Source: Vishniacozyma victoriae
Taxonomy: Eukaryota > Basidiomycota > Tremellomycetes > Tremellales > Bulleribasidiaceae
Reading direction: 5' to 3'
Length of the DNA: 64,000 bases
NCBI GenBank assembly: GCA_017654735.1
Contig: JADPYG010000088.1
Span: 1,302,001 to 1,366,000 of the forward strand
Positions within the stretch are counted from its first letter, which is position 1. Each line of letters starts with the position of its first letter. This document shows positions 35,004 to 45,125 of the stretch, one piece after another. A program made the position numbers and the translations under genes. The notes beneath the pieces are model-generated. The model was not told where the DNA came from, did no database searches, and saw nothing but the letters and a program-made list of their open reading frames with translations.

Positions 35004-38000
35004 ATGATCCGCGGGTTTGCAACTTCGAGCGATACCCTAAATTCACCTTCAACCCCAACTTCATCCAACATGTTTACATTTGGTCATTCATTCTCTTCTT
35101 TTCCATATACAATGTCATTATTCTCGGAAGCGTTATTGGCTTTCCTCAATACTGGGACCGTCAGTGATGAGGATGCGACTAGTGTTCTTGAGGAGTATGC
35201 TTGGTCTAGTATCGTTTCTGGGAAAAGGGTTAGGGAGTACTGCGAAGACTTGACTGAGATTATTTCAAAAGTGAGCAATCCCCTTCCAAAAGATAATTAG
35301 CTAATGATCAGCTCAACAAGCCAAGTGCTGTGCAGAGGCTACTTTATACTGGTGTCCTCGCTACCCTCTTTCCCTTTATTCGAGTCACATCAACTTACCT
35401 CCCATCACCACCTCCACTACCCGCTCCCATCGTTACTCCCAGCCACCTACCCAGCATTACCCGAAAACAGTTGATCGACGCCCTATCAAAATTTTCAACA
35501 TCATCACTTCAATCACTCTATACCGAAGGCTTAATCTTCGAGGTCATCGTCGAGTACATTGGCAAGAGATGGAGGTCTGGAGAGTCTGACATAGTGGAAA
35601 ATATCGCTAGGAAGTTGACAGAGGTCGAGTTCGAGGTACGTCCCCTTTTCAAGAATGGAGCTGATGATAGATCCAAGTCCAGGGTGACCTGTCGACCGTC
35701 AAGACTACTATCCAACCCGCACTTCAGAAAGCTCGATACCTACTCGGTTTTCTATCCGTTACTCAGCTCGTCGTCCGACTCAACGCCATGTCGGGTACTT
35801 CCCTTCCCAAATCCGATCGAGTTCGACCCCATCCAGACCGTCTCATCAGGTCATACATCATTCGAAGATTGGCGGCTGGTAATGATCCCACTCTTGTCAT
35901 CTACGATTTAGTAGCAGCTCAAGACAAGATCAATTCGGCAAGTCATAAAGACATCCTCATCTCCACTATCGCTTCATTCGGTCTCAAAGCCGAATCACCA
36001 ACCCCCAACGATTTCGGTCGTGGATCTACCGATACTCTCATAGCTCCTACTTCACCTACCACCTCATTCGGTCCTACCATCTCTCCTCGCCGAGCTACCT
36101 TCTCGAAGCTAGCGAGTAAACTTACTACAAAACGACATATCCCACCAGCTCCAAAATGGTTATCCCACCGAAAAGCCAGTATGTCGGTCTCGAGGCTTCA
36201 CCTACCCGACTTCAATACCGATCGAAGACCATCACTACCCACTTTACCCTGCGTTCAAGCTAGCCCGACATTCAAACCTGTAAAATCACCTCTCGCCATG
36301 GCATCCATGTCGTCGGTCCATACCATTCGACGAATCATTCCAGAAGAAAGTCCAGAGTGGCAGGGACCAGATGACTTGACCGTCCGGATCTTATCAATGC
36401 GATACAGGGTGACAAGGGATGGAGGATGGTTCCTTGGTCCAGGGAAAGAATCAGCTCGAAGATTGTTGAGATCTTCTCTGCACTACTCCGAGGATGTCCA
36501 GGCTGTACACGACATTTCCGCTCTATTCGACATCATCCTTTTCCCTACACCTCCGCCTGTTCCTCGACCCGTCACTTCACCCGGCGAAGGCGTCATTGGT
36601 GGTCGAAGGGGATCAAGTCCAGTCAATTGGCTACCTCTCGCACCATGCTTGGTCCCTCTATCACTTGGACACGACCCCGATCCAATGTCACCACTATCCA
36701 TCGCTTCCTTTGATCTCGACGAGTATTACGCTCGAATGAGTTCTGGTCGATCATCTCATGCGGCCAAGTTGTCAATGGGTACCATGACTACGGATCTTGA
36801 TTTCATGTCGTCCGATCCGCATGCTCAAGATACTTCGCCTGATGCTAAAAGTCGAAAGAGGCGTAGTGCGGGTCTGGAATCGCTCATGACCATGAACACT
36901 GGGTTCACTGGTTATACATATGGACGAGCATCTCGACTAAGCAACTACTCGATCCGGGAAGCTACCACAGAATGGACATCCACCGCTATGGCTACTACGA
37001 TCAGTATGCCTCATCTACCTAAATCCACCTTGGGCGAGGGCGAGATCGACCTAGACCCACCATCAGATGATGATGATAAGGATCCGAGACCGACTCATCG
37101 ACACTCCCGCTCCCGATCCGAGACGGATTTGCTGGCGATGATCAGGCCTGACCCATCGTCCCCACCTCTCACGAATCGATTCATATCACTTCGAAGGACG
37201 AGGCGAATTGATTCTCGAGCCGTACTTCCTCTATCCGCTTGGGACCTGGGTCTAGGTCACCTCGTGCCCACCTCCCCTACCCCTCTTCCACGATTCAATC
37301 ATCAACCTCCATCCGATGACATGCATTATAGTATGACTGATCGATCGCTCCTTGTCGGCATGCCCCCGCCCTCGCCTCCAGTCTCGCCAACCTCCTTGAA
37401 TTTCAACACTCCTCGAGCTGGCGCTTTCCCGCTACCTCCCGATGATCTACCATATAGCCCAGGCCGCGATGAGGATGGAACGTACATACCCAAACCACAC
37501 GCTCATCGACAATATACTATTATCAACGGAGAAGTTTCGCCATCGAGGTGTAGTGAGGATAGTCAGGATTACTTTGGCATTCCTCCCATCGTACCCGATG
37601 GAAACTCCTTACGGCCTGTCTCAACCGGTCGTCCAGATTTCACCCGCCCAATGTCATCGATACACCCACACCGAGAAAAGGCACTCCCGATCCCGCCCCG
37701 CACTTCTTCCTTACATAGGGGTAGAACATCTCACTCCGCTCGCCCTCTGTCTTCCGGTCCGGAATCACCACTCTCCCTAGCGTTCTCACTTTTCACTTTT
37801 GGCCGAGCCCCTCCACCGCCCGAAGCTCCTGCTGGGCACCCGGGGTATGAAATTGTGGCTGCTCGGGCTGATTTGACGGTCGATGAGATCAATGTGGTAC
37901 TGGATGGTATAGTTGTTTCTGAGAAGGCGAGGATCAAATCGAGGGGTAAGAACTGGGACGATGCTGCGAGGTGTAGGATTGGGTGGTTGATGGATCAAGT

Positions 38001-38505
38001 TGGGGACATGGTGAGCTAGCGTCTTCTGTTCAGGGCGGTCGTAGCTGATGTTTAGTTGAACGACTCCCGCTTCGCTCCCATTATCGATGTTCGCCTTGAT
38101 CGCCTCGCCCCACCCTCACTCAGGACTGGAATGCTCAACCCACCCAGTCCGATGGGCTCGTCGCCGGGTTCCATGAGATCGTCCAGTTCCACCCAATCTA
38201 GAGATCACCTGTACCCCTCATCGCCTCTAACGAATCTCCACGGTCATTCCACTCTTTCTCTGCCTTCCGACGAACCACCTGTTAAAGCTCAAACAAGCTC
38301 GAGGCCGCCACTTAGGAAACTTGCCCCTCCTATGCCGATTTCGGAGGAGTCGAGAGTGAACGAAGCGAAGGTGATACCGCTTACACCTACCCGGGAAGCA
38401 CCTCAACGACCATTGCCCAGGGCGCCTAGGAGGGATATGGGGAGTCAGGATAGTACCGATTCTATGTTGACGGCCAAGTTGTCTATTGGGACTTTTGGGC
38501 ATTGA
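35004..38505 (+). CDS. large Ser/Pro-rich protein of unknown function
   Basis: I do not recognise this protein. Four exons join in frame to about 1,120 residues. The first 250 residues are hydrophobic-helical and look folded (LFSEALLAFLNTGTVSDEDA, then LLGFLSVTQLVVRLNAM), possibly a helical repeat domain. The rest is largely disordered, rich in Pro, Ser, Arg and Thr, with many SP/TP sites and short acidic runs, so it could be a phosphorylated scaffold. A conserved-looking helical segment lies near the end (ADLTVDEINVVLDGIVVSEK). The final intron joins GDM to LNDSRFAPIIDV. The start could instead be a later Met such as MFTFGHSF or MSLFSEAL. Confidence 0.7.
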
Positions 38506-39099
38506 ACTTGGAGTGGATGGGCGTACGATGCTGGGATATACGATATACGATACGATACACGATACACAATATACGATACACGATACCTCAATACAAGATA
38601 GATTCACGACGGAGACTGGACACGGTACACGGCCATAGGACATTGTATACAGCTTTAATAAATCGTTGACAGGCAGGATTCGCCACGTACATACATTTAC
38701 ATACATCAAACCTTCATTATCATGCATCGACTTGTACGCCCAATCTGATGGGAGGTTTGCAAGAGGGTATGCAGCTGAAACACTAAGCTAACAACTCGAT
38801 ACCTGTGAGTCATGGTGAGCAATATGCGCCTTTTTTACCGAGCCTCACACATATACCGAGGATCTAAGTTGTCGAAACCACCGCAAGACAAGCTAAGCCC
38901 GAATACAGACATCCTTAGAAGGCTCGATATCGTACTCACACACAGCTATTTGTGATTATCATAAGGTCGGGACATGCCCAGAGTCACCAGTGCAGCCGAA
39001 ATCTCCCACTTATATGACGCACACGACACTGCCATTCATCTCAATCACGACAATCAAGCTAATACAGTACCTACCTTCTGATCTACATCAAGACACCAC
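38506..39099. other. intergenic region before the secreted-protein array
   Basis: Holds the ATACGATAC microsatellite at 38535-38586. From about 38985 the sequence matches the 3' flank of array gene 2, so the duplicated unit begins here. Confidence 0.5.
38535..38586 (+). repeat. imperfect (ATACGATAC)n microsatellite
   Basis: About 50 bp of ATACGATAC/ATACACGAT units just behind the stop of the Ser/Pro-rich protein gene. Confidence 0.8.
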
Positions 39100-39598
39100 T
39101 TACTCCTTGCCCGCAAAGTTTTCCTGTGCCATTGCCAAATTCACGCCAGGGATTTGCTCGGGCTTCTGCTTAAAGCCAAACTCATTCTCTGATCCTTCTT
39201 TCTTGCCGACAACGACATCCTGGTGCATGACCGTGGGATCATCACCAGCGCCAGTGAGGAGCATATAGATCTAGTAATCAGCAGATATACAGTATCTATG
39301 GAAATCAAAAGGTGAGATGACTCACGTCAACAGACCATTTGTCATTGTCAATGTGGAAACTCTGATTCATATTCAAGTCGGTGTAGACAAAGCTTCCAAT
39401 GACACTGTGGATGGTGTTGTCGTAGACGTGTCTGATGGCTGCGTCATTGAATGAGATGGGGGCTTGATCGGGGATGTCACGCTTGACCACGGACATTGAT
39501 GGATCTTGGGTAACAAGATTGATTGTGAAGTTCTTGTTGAGGCTCTGGGCCGAAACAAAGCTTGCGGAGAAGAGGGCTAGAAGGGAGAGGTACTTCAT
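39100..39598 (-). CDS. array gene 1: small secreted protein of an unrecognised family
   Basis: Two exons (39326-39598 and 39100-39270, 55-nt phase-0 intron), 147 residues. Signal peptide MKYLSLLALFSASFVSAQ, then LNKNFTINLVTQDPSMSVV, SVIGSFVYTDLNMNQSFHID and NDKWSVD at the splice site. Exon 2 reads IYMLLTGAGDDPTVMHQDVV, GKKEG, then QIPGVNLAMAQ. N-glycosylation sites at NFT and NQS, a possible Kex2 site (KR) before DIPDQ, no cysteine, no GPI signal. The alternating pattern suggests a small beta-sandwich, an inference. Function unknown. It is closest to array gene 2, with which it also shares flanks. Confidence 0.85.
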
Positions 39599-40319
39599 GT
39601 TGATAGTCTTGGTTGTATATTGCTAGAAGGCAACTTTTTTGGTGTTCTTCCTTGTTGGCTGATCTTGTTTATATTCGGGATAAGAGTAACAGACGTGCAT
39701 CCTTATATATGCTAGACCCAGCCATGGGAGATCGCCAAGAGTATCAGTGGAGTGTGTCTACCGTTCATTAGATCAGCATTGTTAACGGAGTGATTACAGT
39801 AATGGCAATGATTTGCACAGGATCAGCCAGTGTAGGCAACCAGATTGTGAAGGATATCAAGCGCCAATCCGTCTTCCTTTGGGGCGATATGCACGCCCAG
39901 CCGGTGATCATTGGGAACAAAGTATCTGGTGGCGATCATGAATTAGTTAACTCGGTATTGGGCACAGATTGAACAAGGGGAAAATAGCATGATTTAGAGG
40001 ATCGACGCTGAGGTGCGTGGATAGCGTCTTGTTTCCTGTTGAATTCGCAGATTGGCGTAGATCAAACAGGGACAGACTGACGAAAGCCGGAAATGACGGA
40101 TAATCTATAACGATGAATGGACGTACAAGGGGAGTGTGCTTTCTGGATTAGCTGTATAAATGACGAAGTGTTGCGTTTGGAGATTCCAAGAGCAACTTCA
40201 GATCTACATGACACGCACCATACCGTCATTCATTTCAATCAACCCACTCAAGCTAATACTGCACTCTATCTATCTCCTAATCGTCCTATAGCTAATACTA
40301 CTGTACAATAAGAACGCAT
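39599..40319. other. array spacer 1-2, duplicated flank sequence
   Basis: Contains the gene 1 promoter, with TATA box at 39702-39711 and the GATCAGCATTG block at 39771, and the 3' flank of gene 2. Both halves match the equivalent flanks of the neighbouring units. No other gene seen. Confidence 0.6.
39702..39711 (-). promoter_or_regulatory. TATA box of array gene 1
   Basis: Reads CATATATAAG on the minus strand, 104-113 bp before the start codon. The same element sits at nearly the same distance in array genes 2 and 3. Confidence 0.65.
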
Positions 40320-40823
40320 TTACTTAGGCGTCTTATCTACTCTGTTATCCTGGGGCATGACTAAGTTCACGCCAGGGATCTGCGACGGCATCTGACCAAA
40401 GGCGAACTCAGTTGGTGTCTTTTTGTCCTTTCCAACAACAACATCCTGTGACATCACAGTATTGTCGTCACCAGCTTTGGCAAGGGACATGTTGATCTGA
40501 TGGTCAGTAGGTGCTACGTCCACAGCAGCAGTCTTGGGAGGACTCACATCAACAGACCATAGATCATTGTCGATGTGGAAAGTCTGACCGATGTTCAACT
40601 CGGTAAAGTTGAAGGATCCAACGATGCTGTAGGTGACACCATCGTAGTCGGTTCTACCAATTGGGTCATTGTAACTGATAGGGGCTTGGTCTTCCGACGG
40701 AGGGAGTTTTGCGATTGACGTGTACTGGTCGTCGGTGAGGAGATTGATGGTGAAGTTCTTGTTGAGGCTCTGGGCCAAAGCAACAGATGCCAAGGCGAGG
40801 GCTAGAACGGAGAAGTACTTCAT
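40320..40823 (-). CDS. array gene 2: small secreted protein
   Basis: Exons 40548-40823 and 40320-40496 with a 51-nt phase-0 intron that happens to be open in frame; 150 residues after splicing. Signal peptide MKYFSVLALALASVALAQ, then LNKNFTINLLTDDQYTSIAK, YSIVGSFNFTELNIGQTFHI, NDLWSVD, and exon 2 INMSLAKAGDDNTVMSQDVV, GKDKK, QIPGVNLVMPQDN. No cysteine. N-glycosylation sites at NFT (twice) and NMS. The most similar relative in the window is array gene 1. If the intron were retained, the product would be 17 residues longer with the same frame, so both forms are possible. Confidence 0.87.
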   Translation of the reverse strand: MKYFSVLALALASVALAQSLNKNFTINLLTDDQYTSIAKLPPSEDQAPISYNDPIGRTDYDGVTYSIVGSFNFTELNIGQTFHIDNDLWSVDVSPPKTAAVDVAPTDHQINMSLAKAGDDNTVMSQDVVVGKDKKTPTEFAFGQMPSQIPGVNLVMPQDNRVDKTPK

Positions 40824-41597
40824 ATTGGCGGTTTTGGGTAGTTTGTTTTAGAGCAGTAAGCTGGTAACTTGGCTGGTATGCTTTCTTGTAGGCTGGATTT
40901 GTTTGATTGGAATAAGAGTGAGCAATGTGCTTGCTTATATATGCCAATACGGGGATGGGCTATCGGCAACAGCATCAGTGAAGCGTGACTACCCTCAATC
41001 AGATCAGCATTGTCAATATATTGATTGCGGTAGATGGAGCCACTTGCATTGAATCGGCGGTTATATCTGACCAGATTGTGATTGATTTTAGGCGTCGATC
41101 CCATCGACTGGCAACAGCCGATGGCCTTCCTTTGTGCTTGACTCAGATTGAACAAAGGGAAATGGCAGGATCTTCAAGATCGACGGCAATGACTGTGGAT
41201 CATCCCCATCGGTTTCGGTGTCGAGTTTTGTGCTTTTGATCAGACTTGCGGATTGATGTATATCAAATAGAGATGGAGTCATGAACGACAAAAATGACTG
41301 ATGAATGCCGAAATGATGGGCTCAGATTGGAATCGTGAACATCATAGGGTGTCTCAGAACTACTTCCGTATACAGGAAGTGCCATCCATCTAGCGAGCCG
41401 GGACAGGAGGATATCTGTGCAAGGCTTGAGATTCGCATGGCCTAACACGTTACAAGTGGCCAATGACCCGGGCGTTCAGTGTACACATGCTCCTTCCAAT
41501 CGCGAAACGCTTCTTGCCCGTTACATCATCAAGGTAGCTCACATAGTCGATACATCTGCACTCGCAACTTGTACATCTGATCTGACTTTAAGATCTG
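40824..41597. other. array spacer 2-3
   Basis: Contains the gene 2 promoter, homologous to that of gene 1 over several hundred bases (for example the AGATTGAACAA block near 41149 and its match near 39968), and the 3' flank of gene 3. No other gene supported. Confidence 0.6.
40934..40943 (-). promoter_or_regulatory. TATA box of array gene 2
   Basis: CATATATAAG on the minus strand, 111-120 bp before the start codon, followed upstream by the AGATCAGCATTG block at 41001. Confidence 0.65.
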
Positions 41598-42121
41598 CTA
41601 CTCCACATAGGCCGCTCCCTCGACTTTCTTGCTCATCGGGTTCCCCGCGGTACTAGTGACATTGACCCCAACAAGGTCTGCGCTCACCATATCAAATCTC
41701 AAAAACCCTCCGTCGGTGTGGTTGGCGGCAATGGTCAAATCAAGATGTTTCACGTCCCCAATGCTCTGGACGCTACAAGTGACCTGCCTGTAAGCATTTT
41801 GACTGGACACTTCCACTATCAGGGAGCCGAACTTACTTCGGAAGCCCATCGATCGGAATCGAGATGGTAAGTCTGGTTCTTGTCGGTCTCGGTGAAAGTC
41901 AAGCTTCCAATGACACTATAGAGAGAATTGTCGTTTCCATAAACATGTTTGATAGCGGCGTTGTTGAAATGAATGGGCATCTGGTAGGGGAGGACATCAG
42001 GGAATGAGATGGAATAGTCTTCAACTTTGGTGAGGAGGTTGACTGTGAAGTTTCGACCGAGGTCTGCGGCTGATACAGCCGAAGCAAAGATTACTGCGAG
42101 GAAGGATGCTGAGTACTTCAT
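41598..42121 (-). CDS. array gene 3: small secreted protein
   Basis: Exons 41837-42121 and 41598-41783; 156 residues. The splice uses donor GTAAGT and the second of two close acceptors (ACAGGCAG); the first would bring an early stop. Signal peptide MKYSASFLAVIFASAVSAAD, then LGRNFTVNLLTKVEDYSISF, SVIGSLTFTETDKNQTYHLD, SDRWASE, exon 2 VTCSVQSIGDVKHLDLTIAA, FLRFDMVSADLVGVNVT and end GAAYVE. One cysteine. Several N-glycosylation sites (NFT, NQT, NHT). Its promoter keeps the TATA box and GATCAGCA block of genes 1 and 2. Confidence 0.85.
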
Positions 42122-42878
42122 CTTGTTGGATATTGTAATGAACGTGGGTAACTTATAGTAAAGTGGCAAATTGATTGATATTGTTTGTTGTATTCTTATT
42201 GGGGATAGAGGCCCGGATTGTGCATGCTTATATACCCTTACCATGTCACCAGATACTGGTCGGATCAGCACTGCTGTGTAACTACCTTTCTACAGACAGC
42301 CGTTACAATCACTGACCTGGCGGGGAGATTGATCAATCTGCAATGGATCTGCGGTTACCACCTTTGACCAGATCCGAGATCACCTCACCAGCAGATCGTG
42401 ACTCCATTAAACGAAGACTCCTGATGCGGGCATGCCAGTTAGGGTCAGACCAATCCTTAACAGTTTGTAACAGCATCCCTTGATACTGGGCACAGATTGA
42501 TGAGGGGGGATAGGGAGATTGCCCTTGGGACTGGCCACATCCATTTGGTGCGATTCGCCGGGATCTTATCCTCCTTTTGATCCAGTCTCCTGTTTCGCCA
42601 ATATCAGTGAGGGGTAGACCAATGATTGCGACAGACGAATGTCGGATACTAGGATGGCGGCAATCATCTTAATCTCCCCTGTCTCCTGTCAGGGGTCTCT
42701 GAGTCACGACAGATATTGTCGATTTGCAGAAACTGTCCGAAATGATGGTCGATGGAAAGGGTCGCAAATGCTGAGGTATTCGTCCCTTCTCAAGCCTCCA
42801 TAGAGTTCACACCTGGCTCAAAACGCTACAATACATACGTCAAGACTATCAATCTACGAAATCATTAGGCTATAACTA
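42122..42878. other. array spacer 3-4
   Basis: Contains the gene 3 promoter and the 3' flank of gene 4. A GGGCACAGATTGA block near 42488 matches the flank of gene 1 near 39960. No further gene seen. Confidence 0.55.
42227..42236 (-). promoter_or_regulatory. TATA box of array gene 3
   Basis: GTATATAAG on the minus strand, about 106-115 bp before the start codon. The GGATCAGCACTG block lies upstream at 42262. Confidence 0.6.
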
Positions 42879-43374
42879 TCAAGGCTTGGGAGTGATCTCT
42901 GTTGGGACATTGGACACATCCACACCGTCAAAGTTTGGGGTGAGGTAATCGAACCTCATGCCTGCTCCATGGGGTTCCTCCTTGGAGACAGCAATGTCAA
43001 CATGTGATAGCTGCCCCCGTTCACGGAGCTCCATCGAGATCTTTTTGTCAGCGGAAGTTCAGACACCATGTTAAGGTGAGAGGGAAACTCACATTAGCGC
43101 TCCATTGGTTGTTGTCAATGAGGTACCATTGAGGTACTCGCTCTTCCTGAAAGGTTGCACTTCCAATGACACTCCAAGTCACGTTTGTCTCGTAGATTTG
43201 GTGCTCGGTAGCATTTGTGCAGGAAATTGGGATTGTGCCGCCGGGGGAGATAATGGACATATCTTCTACTTTGGTGAGGAGATTGACGGTGAACGGAGGA
43301 GCAGGTTCAGGAGCTTGTGGTGACATGGCTCGGCTGACCGACAAGAGGGTGAGTATTGCGGCGAAGTAGTTCAT
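42879..43374 (-). CDS. array gene 4: small secreted protein
   Basis: Exons 43093-43374 and 42879-43040; 147 residues. Signal peptide MNYFAAILTLLSVSRAMS, a short Pro-rich spacer, then PPFTVNLLTKVEDMSIISPG, TWSVIGSATFQEERVPQWYL, IDNNQWSAN at the splice site, exon 2 ISMELRERGQLSHVDIAVSK, GMRFDYLTPNFDGVDVS, end TPKP. One cysteine. NVT and NAT sites. The TVNLLTKVED block matches gene 3 exactly; exon 2 also resembles gene 3 (LRFD/MRFD). No TATATAAG element at the position seen in genes 1-3. Confidence 0.83.
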
Positions 43375-43889
43375 CTTATGTATATCTTCCCTGAGAGCGG
43401 AATTACGAGGCAGTAGTCAATGTAAAACAAGGTTGCTTGTTGGAAAAGAGTCGAGACGCATTGGTCTGTGATATGGTACGGGCGGATCCATTCTTGTACT
43501 TCGGTCGGATTCGCGTTGATCATCGATCTTCCTTTCATGGATCATCGTGTACAATGGATCACCTTACCAAGCAGGGGTTCTGACGCAGGGGTGAAAAGTG
43601 ATCGCCGTGGCTTGGCGATCATTCTGATATTCCGGTGGCGATGTAGGCTTTCCTTTGTGCTCAGATGGAGGCAGGCGATGCATAGTCCCTTCTGTTCCTC
43701 AATTTGCAGTCCAGAGCATTACGGGGCAGAAGAGACTGAGGATAGTCATGATGATGGTGTGCTCGCTGTACTACGGTACTGCATGAAGCATTCCCAGAAG
43801 CTGCGGCCAATGGCTGCAGTGTTGGACTCATTCGATTGGCGGTTGTGTATTCAGCTACTGCACGAGGTACATGCCGGGTCACATTAACA
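43375..43889. other. array spacer 4-5
   Basis: Contains the gene 4 promoter. A CTTTCCTTTGTGCTCAGAT block near 43651 resembles the flank of gene 2 near 41127. A plus-strand open frame at 43468-43887 has no recognisable content. Confidence 0.5.
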
Positions 43890-44075
43890 TTACTGAACCT
43901 GCACATCCACCATATTGACCTCCAAGGCAAAATCATTCGGTAGCCCGACTTTTGTCCAACCCATGATCAACTCCAAATCGTTCAATTTAGCCGCCGGCTC
44001 CTTGTATGTGATCCCCACGTCTGCCTCCCTTACCCAATCGCTCAAAATAAACCCACTCCCTGCACTCCTGACCAT
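43890..44075 (-). pseudogene. orphan copy of an array second exon
   Basis: Just 15 bp beyond the stop of array gene 5, the same strand encodes VREADVGITYKEPAAKLNDL, ELIMGWTKVGLPNDFALEV and the end NMVDVQVQ with its own stop. This aligns with exon 2 of gene 5 (VREADAEIVF, then QWATEVPAEFDAPVTVV) and gene 6 (LKEADAAIQY, GWATDVPPNFLVPIDL). No signal peptide exon belongs to it. I found no acceptor that would keep the phase-0 frame, so it looks like a relic of a lost gene copy or a duplicated exon, rather than a working alternative exon. Confidence 0.6.
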
Positions 44076-44090
44076 TACCGCGTTACTGAA

Positions 44091-44588
44091 TTATCCCTCG
44101 TGATACGCTGGATCTGACCAGGGACGAAACACCACTGTGACCGGCGCGTCGAACTCAGCCGGGACCTCGGTCGCCCATTGAGCGAGGATATAGGTCTGAT
44201 CATTCGGCTGATTCTCCGCCAAGAAAACAATCTCTGCGTCCGCTTCCCTAACTCCAGCAGGATCTTTGACTTCGATGATCATCTGTATCCCATCAGCGTA
44301 TGTCTCACTATTATGTATAGTACGTACATCACTGAAGATACCCCCGAACCTGACCTTTCGACTTTGAGGAATATCGGTCTCGCTGAAAGTCATTTGGGCG
44401 ACCACACTAAGCGTTTCATTGTGATGGTCGTGCTTCTCAAAAGCGGTACTGTAACTGATGTTTGTGCCGTCAGGGGGGGTCATCGACAGGTCTTTGATGG
44501 AAGTGATGAGATTGACCTTGAAGTCGTAGCCAATAGGCTCCGCTACAATAGCTGGAAAGAGAGCAGCGAGTAGGGTAAGGTAAATCAT
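44091..44588 (-). CDS. array gene 5: small secreted protein
   Basis: Exons 44328-44588 (261 nt) and 44091-44282, with a 45-nt phase-0 intron open in frame; 150 residues. Signal peptide MIYLTLLAALFPAIVAEP, then IGYDFKVNLITSIKDLSMTP, TLSVVAQMTFSETDIPQSRK, FGGIFSD at the splice, exon 2 MIIEVKDPAGVREADAEIVF, LAQWATEVPAEFDAPVTVVF. No cysteine. It forms a subgroup with gene 6 (GYxF start and EAD...WATxVP in exon 2). The open frame continues upstream to 44720, but the Met at 44588 begins the signal peptide and aligns with the paralogues. A TATA-like GTATAAAG lies about 55 bp upstream. Confidence 0.85.
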   Translation of the reverse strand: MIYLTLLAALFPAIVAEPIGYDFKVNLITSIKDLSMTPPDGTNISYSTAFEKHDHHNETLSVVAQMTFSETDIPQSRKVRFGGIFSDVRTIHNSETYADGIQMIIEVKDPAGVREADAEIVFLAENQPNDQTYILAQWATEVPAEFDAPVTVVFRPWSDPAYHEG

Positions 44589-45125
44589 GGTAGATGATGC
44601 TTGTGGAGTATATTGACGTTGACTGATGATGTGAGAGCTCTTTATACCTCCAGTACATTGCTCAAAGCTGTGCAAAGGGATCTGAGGCCGAAGGGGCCAA
44701 AGGAGAGCTAAGTTGCACACTCAACGATTGGCCCCACCTTGTTTCATCTTTGTCTCGTTTCACACTAGTAAGCAAAGGCCATCCCTGCGCGAAGATGTGT
44801 ACCGGAGCTCGTAAAGAAGGGGTAATTCCCATACTCTGCTCTGCCTTGGCAGTCCCGGTGACCGTTCACAAGCCAAAGCCAAAGTCGGAGTGACATCATC
44901 ATGTCGAGAACTGCGATGTCTAGATCCCTTTCACGTTTCAAAGGAGGCCATTGAAGGTCTAGTAACTCAACATTGACCACGATGATCCATAAGAGCATCG
45001 TCAATAACGGCAGATCAGAGGATAGCTACGTTCATGACTCTGCTGACTATGGATACCGTGGCGAGAACGAGTCGACTTCATAGTACACGCTAGACAGCTT
45101 CCACCATTTCCCTTCCATCTGGTCC
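44589..45125. other. array spacer 5-6
   Basis: Promoter of gene 5 and 3' flank of gene 6. An open frame at 44765-45004 on the minus strand shows no family resemblance. Confidence 0.5.

Noticed and set aside
43468..43887. Plus-strand open frame of 139 codons inside the array
   Set aside because: Runs antisense through promoter sequence of array gene 4, without signal peptide or similarity to anything in the window.
43890..44327. Orphan exon as an alternative 3' exon of array gene 5
   Set aside because: AG sites before the orphan do not give the phase-0 frame needed; kept as a relic unless transcripts show otherwise.
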